The notes under the pieces are model-generated. The model had not been told where the DNA came from, did not search any database, and worked only from the letters and a program-made list of their open reading frames with translations. DNA of 24,179 bases from an uncultured Chloroflexota bacterium (GTDB lineage: Bacteria; Chloroflexota; Limnocylindria; Limnocylindrales; Limnocylindraceae): assembly GCA_903851225.1 (NCBI GenBank), contig CAINNT010000032.1, positions 1 to 24,179 on the forward strand, read 5' to 3'. Each line of letters begins with the position of its first letter. The stretch's first letter is position 1. Position numbers and translations under genes: made by a program. Of this stretch, positions 21,484 through 24,179 are shown piece by piece.

Positions 21484-23460
21484 CTATGCGTGCAGTCCGA
21501 ACTGCACCGCAGCAAGTTCCGCGTAGAGACCGCCCTTCGCGCGCAACTCCTCGTGTCGCCCACTCTCGACAATAGTGCCGTGGTCTAACACGATGATCTG
21601 ATCTGCTGAGGCCACGGTGCTTAGCCGGTGTGCTACGGCGATGGTGGTACGTCCCGCCATGGCGCGCTCCAGCGCTTGCTGCACATGACGCTCCGAAACG
21701 GAGTCGAGTGCCGAGGTTGCTTCGTCGAGCAAGAGGATCGGTGGGTCTTTCAAGAGCACACGCGCAATCGCCAACCGTTGACGCTCGCCACCTGAGAGCT
21801 TGTAGCCGCGCTCCCCGACGAGCGTGTCGTAACCCTGCGGGAGCTCCATGATCCGGTCGTGGATGGCGGCCATCCGCGCCGCCCGCTCGAGCTCCGCGTC
21901 CGTGGCGCCGGGGTCCGCGTAGGCGAGGTTCTCGCGGATCGTCGCGTGGAAGAGATAGGTCTCCTGCGAGACGAAGCCGATGATGTCGCCGAGGCTCGCG
22001 AGCGCGATCGTGCGCACGTCGATGCCGTCGATCTCCACGGCCCCCGCGGTCACGTCGTAGAGGCGCGGCACGAGCCAGGTCGTCGTCGTCTTCCCCGAGC
22101 CGGACGCGCCGACGAGCGCGACGAGCTGGCCGGGCGCGACGGAGAAGTCGATCCCCTCGAGCGCGAACGGGGGGCGCGCGGGCGTGTCATCCCCCACGGC
22201 CTCCGCGTCCGGCTCGGCCGGCGGCGCGTCCGTGTCGCCTGCCCAGGGTCCGCCGAGGCCCGCGACCGGCGCGCCCGCGGCCCGGATCGCGGCCTCGCGC
22301 TCCGCGGGCGGCGTGGCGTACCGGAAGTGCACGTCGCGGAAGCGGAGCGCACCGCGCACCCGGCCCCGGTCGAGGACGACCGCGTCGGGCGGGTCCACGA
22401 TCTCCGGCCGCATGTCGAGGTACTCGAAGATCCGGTCGAAGAGCGCGAGCGCGCCCGCGATCTCCACGTTCACGTTGAGCAGCTGGCCGAGCGGCATGTA
22501 GAGCCGCGCCTGGAGCGTGGTGAACGCGACGATGTCGCCGGGCGTCGGTGCGTTCGGGTCGCCCTGGACCGCGAGGTAGCCCGCCAGCCAGTAGATGAAG
22601 GCGGGGATGATCGCGAAGATCGTGCCCACGATCATGAAGAACCAGCGCCCGACCATGCTCTGACGGATGGCCAGCGCGGCGAGCTTCGCGTTCGCGGTGC
22701 GGTAGCGCTCCACGCTCTCCACCTGGCGGCCGAAGGTCTTGGAGAGGAGGATGCCGCTCACGCTGAGCGTCTCCTCCGTGATCGCGGTGACGTCCGCGAG
22801 GCTCTTCTGCGTCTCCACGGAGATGCCCCGGCGGATCTTCCCCACCCGCCAGGTGAGCCACAGGAAGAAGGGGAGGAGGGCGAGCGAGAGGACCGTCAGG
22901 CGCCAGTCGAGGAGCGCCATGACGATCGCCGTCGTGACCACGACGAGGACGTTCGAGGCGACGCTGCTCGCGGTGTCCGTGACGACCGACTGGAGCCCGC
23001 CGACGTCGTTGGAGAGCCGGCTCTGGATCTCGCCGGTGCGCGTCTCGGTGAAGAACCGGAGCGGCATCGCCTGGAGGTGCGCGTAGAGCGTGTTCCGGAG
23101 GTCCTGCATCACGCGCTGGCCGACGATGTTGTTCAGCCACGTCTGGCCGACCGAGACAAGCCCCGACACGATCGGCAGGAGGATCATCAGCCCGACGTAG
23201 AGGTTGAGCAGGCCGAGGTCGCGCTCCGGGATCGCGGTGTCCAGGATCGCCTTGAGCAGGAGCGGGTTGATCGTCCCGATCACGCTCGTGAAGAGGATGG
23301 AGAGCAGGACGACGACGACCGCGGCGCGATAGGGCCGGAAGAAGCCCCCGACGCGCCGGAGGATCTGCGCCCGGCGTTCCGGCGGGACGGGCGGCGGCGG
23401 CGCCCCCTTGGGCCCCGTGAGGTCCCGCCCGCGCGCGCCCATCGCACGCATCCCGCTCAT
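21484..23460 (-). CDS. ABC exporter, fused membrane and ATPase domains (ABCB/MsbA type)
   Basis: Half-transporter of 658 aa that would dimerise to export a lipid, peptide or drug. Residues about 45-345 hold six membrane segments with FFTETRTGEIQSRLSNDV, the typical first coupling region. The ATPase has Walker A GASGSGKTT (451-459), Q-loop SQETYLF (Q499), signature LSGGERQR (555-562), Walker B ILLLDE (575-580), SALD and switch His611 (AHRLS). An odd 45-50 residue Ala/Pro/Asp-rich insert (about 383-430) splits the first ATPase strand from ALEGIDFSV. ATG 23460 starts 31 bases after the methyltransferase stop. Codons 1-555 are almost all G/C-ending, codons 556-658 are not, so the gene appears to be a mosaic joined within the signature motif. 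It converges on the P450 gene, nine bases apart. Confidence 0.9.
   Translation of the reverse strand: MSGMRAMGARGRDLTGPKGAPPPPVPPERRAQILRRVGGFFRPYRAAVVVVLLSILFTSVIGTINPLLLKAILDTAIPERDLGLLNLYVGLMILLPIVSGLVSVGQTWLNNIVGQRVMQDLRNTLYAHLQAMPLRFFTETRTGEIQSRLSNDVGGLQSVVTDTASSVASNVLVVVTTAIVMALLDWRLTVLSLALLPFFLWLTWRVGKIRRGISVETQKSLADVTAITEETLSVSGILLSKTFGRQVESVERYRTANAKLAALAIRQSMVGRWFFMIVGTIFAIIPAFIYWLAGYLAVQGDPNAPTPGDIVAFTTLQARLYMPLGQLLNVNVEIAGALALFDRIFEYLDMRPEIVDPPDAVVLDRGRVRGALRFRDVHFRYATPPAEREAAIRAAGAPVAGLGGPWAGDTDAPPAEPDAEAVGDDTPARPPFALEGIDFSVAPGQLVALVGASGSGKTTTTWLVPRLYDVTAGAVEIDGIDVRTIALASLGDIIGFVSQETYLFHATIRENLAYADPGATDAELERAARMAAIHDRIMELPQGYDTLVGERGYKLSGGERQRLAIARVLLKDPPILLLDEATSALDSVSERHVQQALERAMAGRTTIAVAHRLSTVASADQIIVLDHGTIVESGRHEELRAKGGLYAELAAVQFGLHA
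21793..21840. other. Abrupt codon-composition boundary
   Basis: Hand counts of third codon positions in the ABC exporter: of the 56 codons on the high-GC side ending with codon 556, three end in A or T. Of the 102 codons after it, 33 do. The change therefore lies at or just before 21793-21795, or up to the GGT codon near 21835. High-GC composition then continues to the right-hand end of the window. The reading frame and protein motifs are intact across the boundary. Confidence 0.75.
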
Positions 23461-23491
23461 CGGCGGCCCCCGGGCACCCGGGCGGGCGTGC

Positions 23492-24178
23492 TCAGGCCTC
23501 CGGCCGCCGCGCCCGCGCCACGATCGTGGAGCGCCGGCCCGGCAGGTCGTGTGCGGCGAGGTCGCCCGCGAGGCCGAGCGCCCACGTCGGCCACGTCCGG
23601 CCCCAGGCGCGGGCGAGGTGGTCCGTCGTGCGCACCTCGATCGCGGTGTAGCCCGCGGCGGCGAGCCCGGCGCGGATCCGCGCGGGCGTATTGCAGGCAC
23701 CGACGAGCGGGTGCGCATCCGCGGCGCTCTTCTTCACGAGCCGCTGGAGCGGGTCGCGCAGCCCGGCGGGGACGGACAGGTAGAGGTCCACGAGCGGGTG
23801 GCGCCGGTTCACCGTGGTGATCACGAGCGTGCCGCCCGGGCGGAGCCAGCCGTGGATCGTGCGGAAGGCCGCGACCGGGTCCGCGAAGTGCTCCACGGTG
23901 AAGTTCGAGAGCGCGACGTCGAAGGTGCCGTCCGGGAAGGCATCCGCATCCCGGCAGAGGTCGGCCACGACGAAGTCGTCGAGCCAGCCGAGCGGCTGCC
24001 GCGGCGCATGGATGTCCACGCCGACGAGCCGGCCGAGGCGCGGCTTCAGGGGCTTGAGCAGGCTCTGGCGGCCGCAGCCGGCGTCCAGCGCAGTGGAGCG
24101 TCCGCCCGCGGGGAGCGCGGCGCCGAGCCACGCCTCCACCACGTCCTGCGTCGCGGGCACGAGGCCGAGGCGGCGGGC
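23492..24178 (-). CDS. SAM-dependent methyltransferase (partial, 5' end outside window)
   Basis: Class I methyltransferase of the Methyltransf_11/UbiE-like type, cytoplasmic. Motif I is TALDAGCGRQSLLKPL (the E/D-x-G-x-G loop that binds SAM). LVGVDIHAP supplies the acidic residue at the end of strand 2, FDVALSNFTVEHFADPVAAF is motif II/post-I, and WLRPGGTLVITT is motif III. GTG 24160 could be a start, but the frame stays open to the window edge (A-R-R-L-G-L before it), so the true start is probably outside. The C-terminal part (about residue 125 on) is lineage-specific and gives no substrate clue. It lies wholly in the high-GC segment and 31 bases upstream of the ABC exporter, in the same direction, so the two may form an operon of the same origin. 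Confidence 0.85.
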   Translation of the reverse strand, partial: ARRLGLVPATQDVVEAWLGAALPAGGRSTALDAGCGRQSLLKPLKPRLGRLVGVDIHAPRQPLGWLDDFVVADLCRDADAFPDGTFDVALSNFTVEHFADPVAAFRTIHGWLRPGGTLVITTVNRRHPLVDLYLSVPAGLRDPLQRLVKKSAADAHPLVGACNTPARIRAGLAAAGYTAIEVRTTDHLARAWGRTWPTWALGLAGDLAAHDLPGRRSTIVARARRPEA

Positions 24179-24179
24179 G

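Noticed and set aside
21859..23820. Long open frame on the + strand (over 600 codons) opposite the ABC exporter
   Set aside because: Its product is almost only Arg, Glu, Asp, Gly, Val and Ala with no domain. It is the expected antisense of a gene whose third positions are nearly all G/C. The bottom-strand frame has complete ABC transporter motifs.
1..24179. CRISPR arrays, tRNA/rRNA genes, insertion sequences, phage or defence genes
   Set aside because: No regularly spaced repeats, no transposase or integrase motifs, and no gap long enough for an undetected tRNA except 4190-4303 and 19921-20005, in which no cloverleaf arms were found.

Overview
The window reads as a compact, moderately high-GC (about 60% by eye) bacterial chromosome segment. 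About 98% of it lies inside genes, and the longest gap is 114 bases. Genes abut or overlap at several convergent and tandem junctions. Most first genes of transcription units start at an ATG exactly six bases after a -10-like hexamer (TAnnnT), which is the layout of leaderless mRNAs. High density, leaderless starts, lipoprotein-type transport, a sortase-fold protein and a short cytochrome bd suggest a streamlined Chloroflexota (for example Limnocylindria-like) or an actinobacterium. That placement is inference; no rRNA or marker gene settles it. No tRNA, rRNA, CRISPR, IS element or phage gene was seen.

Layout. 3-2407 (+): polar amino-acid ABC importer (binding protein cut by the window edge, permease, ATPase). 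2455-2994 (+): small HExxH putative zinc hydrolase, whose end overlaps a convergent GT4 glycosyltransferase (2957-4189, -). 4304-6795 (+): nucleoside hydrolase coupled to homospermidine synthase. 6847-7764 (+): secreted protein with an acidic linker. 7765-9024 (-): MFS exporter. 9047-12596 (-): AI-2E-type membrane protein, cydA and cydB. 12659-15443 (+): sortase-like protein plus a large OafA-type acyltransferase with an SGNH domain. 15440-17215 and up to 19920 (-): a three-domain serine hydrolase, a GH18 lipoprotein and a SpoU rRNA/tRNA methyltransferase. 20006-21474 (+): DUF1761 membrane protein coupled to an unusually short cytochrome P450. 21484-24178 (-): ABC exporter and a SAM methyltransferase.

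The genes mostly serve uptake (amino acids, nucleosides), respiration with a high-affinity oxidase, polyamine synthesis and cell-envelope modification (glycosyl and acyl transfer, sortase-fold, GH18, penicillin-binding-type hydrolase).

The strongest anomaly is inside the ABC exporter. Its first 555 codons and the methyltransferase upstream have about 95% G/C at third positions, while its last 102 codons match the rest of the window (about 68%). The switch falls on the LSGGERQR signature, so the right-hand 2.4 kb is either foreign DNA joined by recombination or an assembly chimera. Other notable points are a hairpin that would hide the only consensus Shine-Dalgarno in the window (cydA), the constant six-base promoter-to-ATG spacing, and a sortase fold whose catalytic Cys position is Ser.
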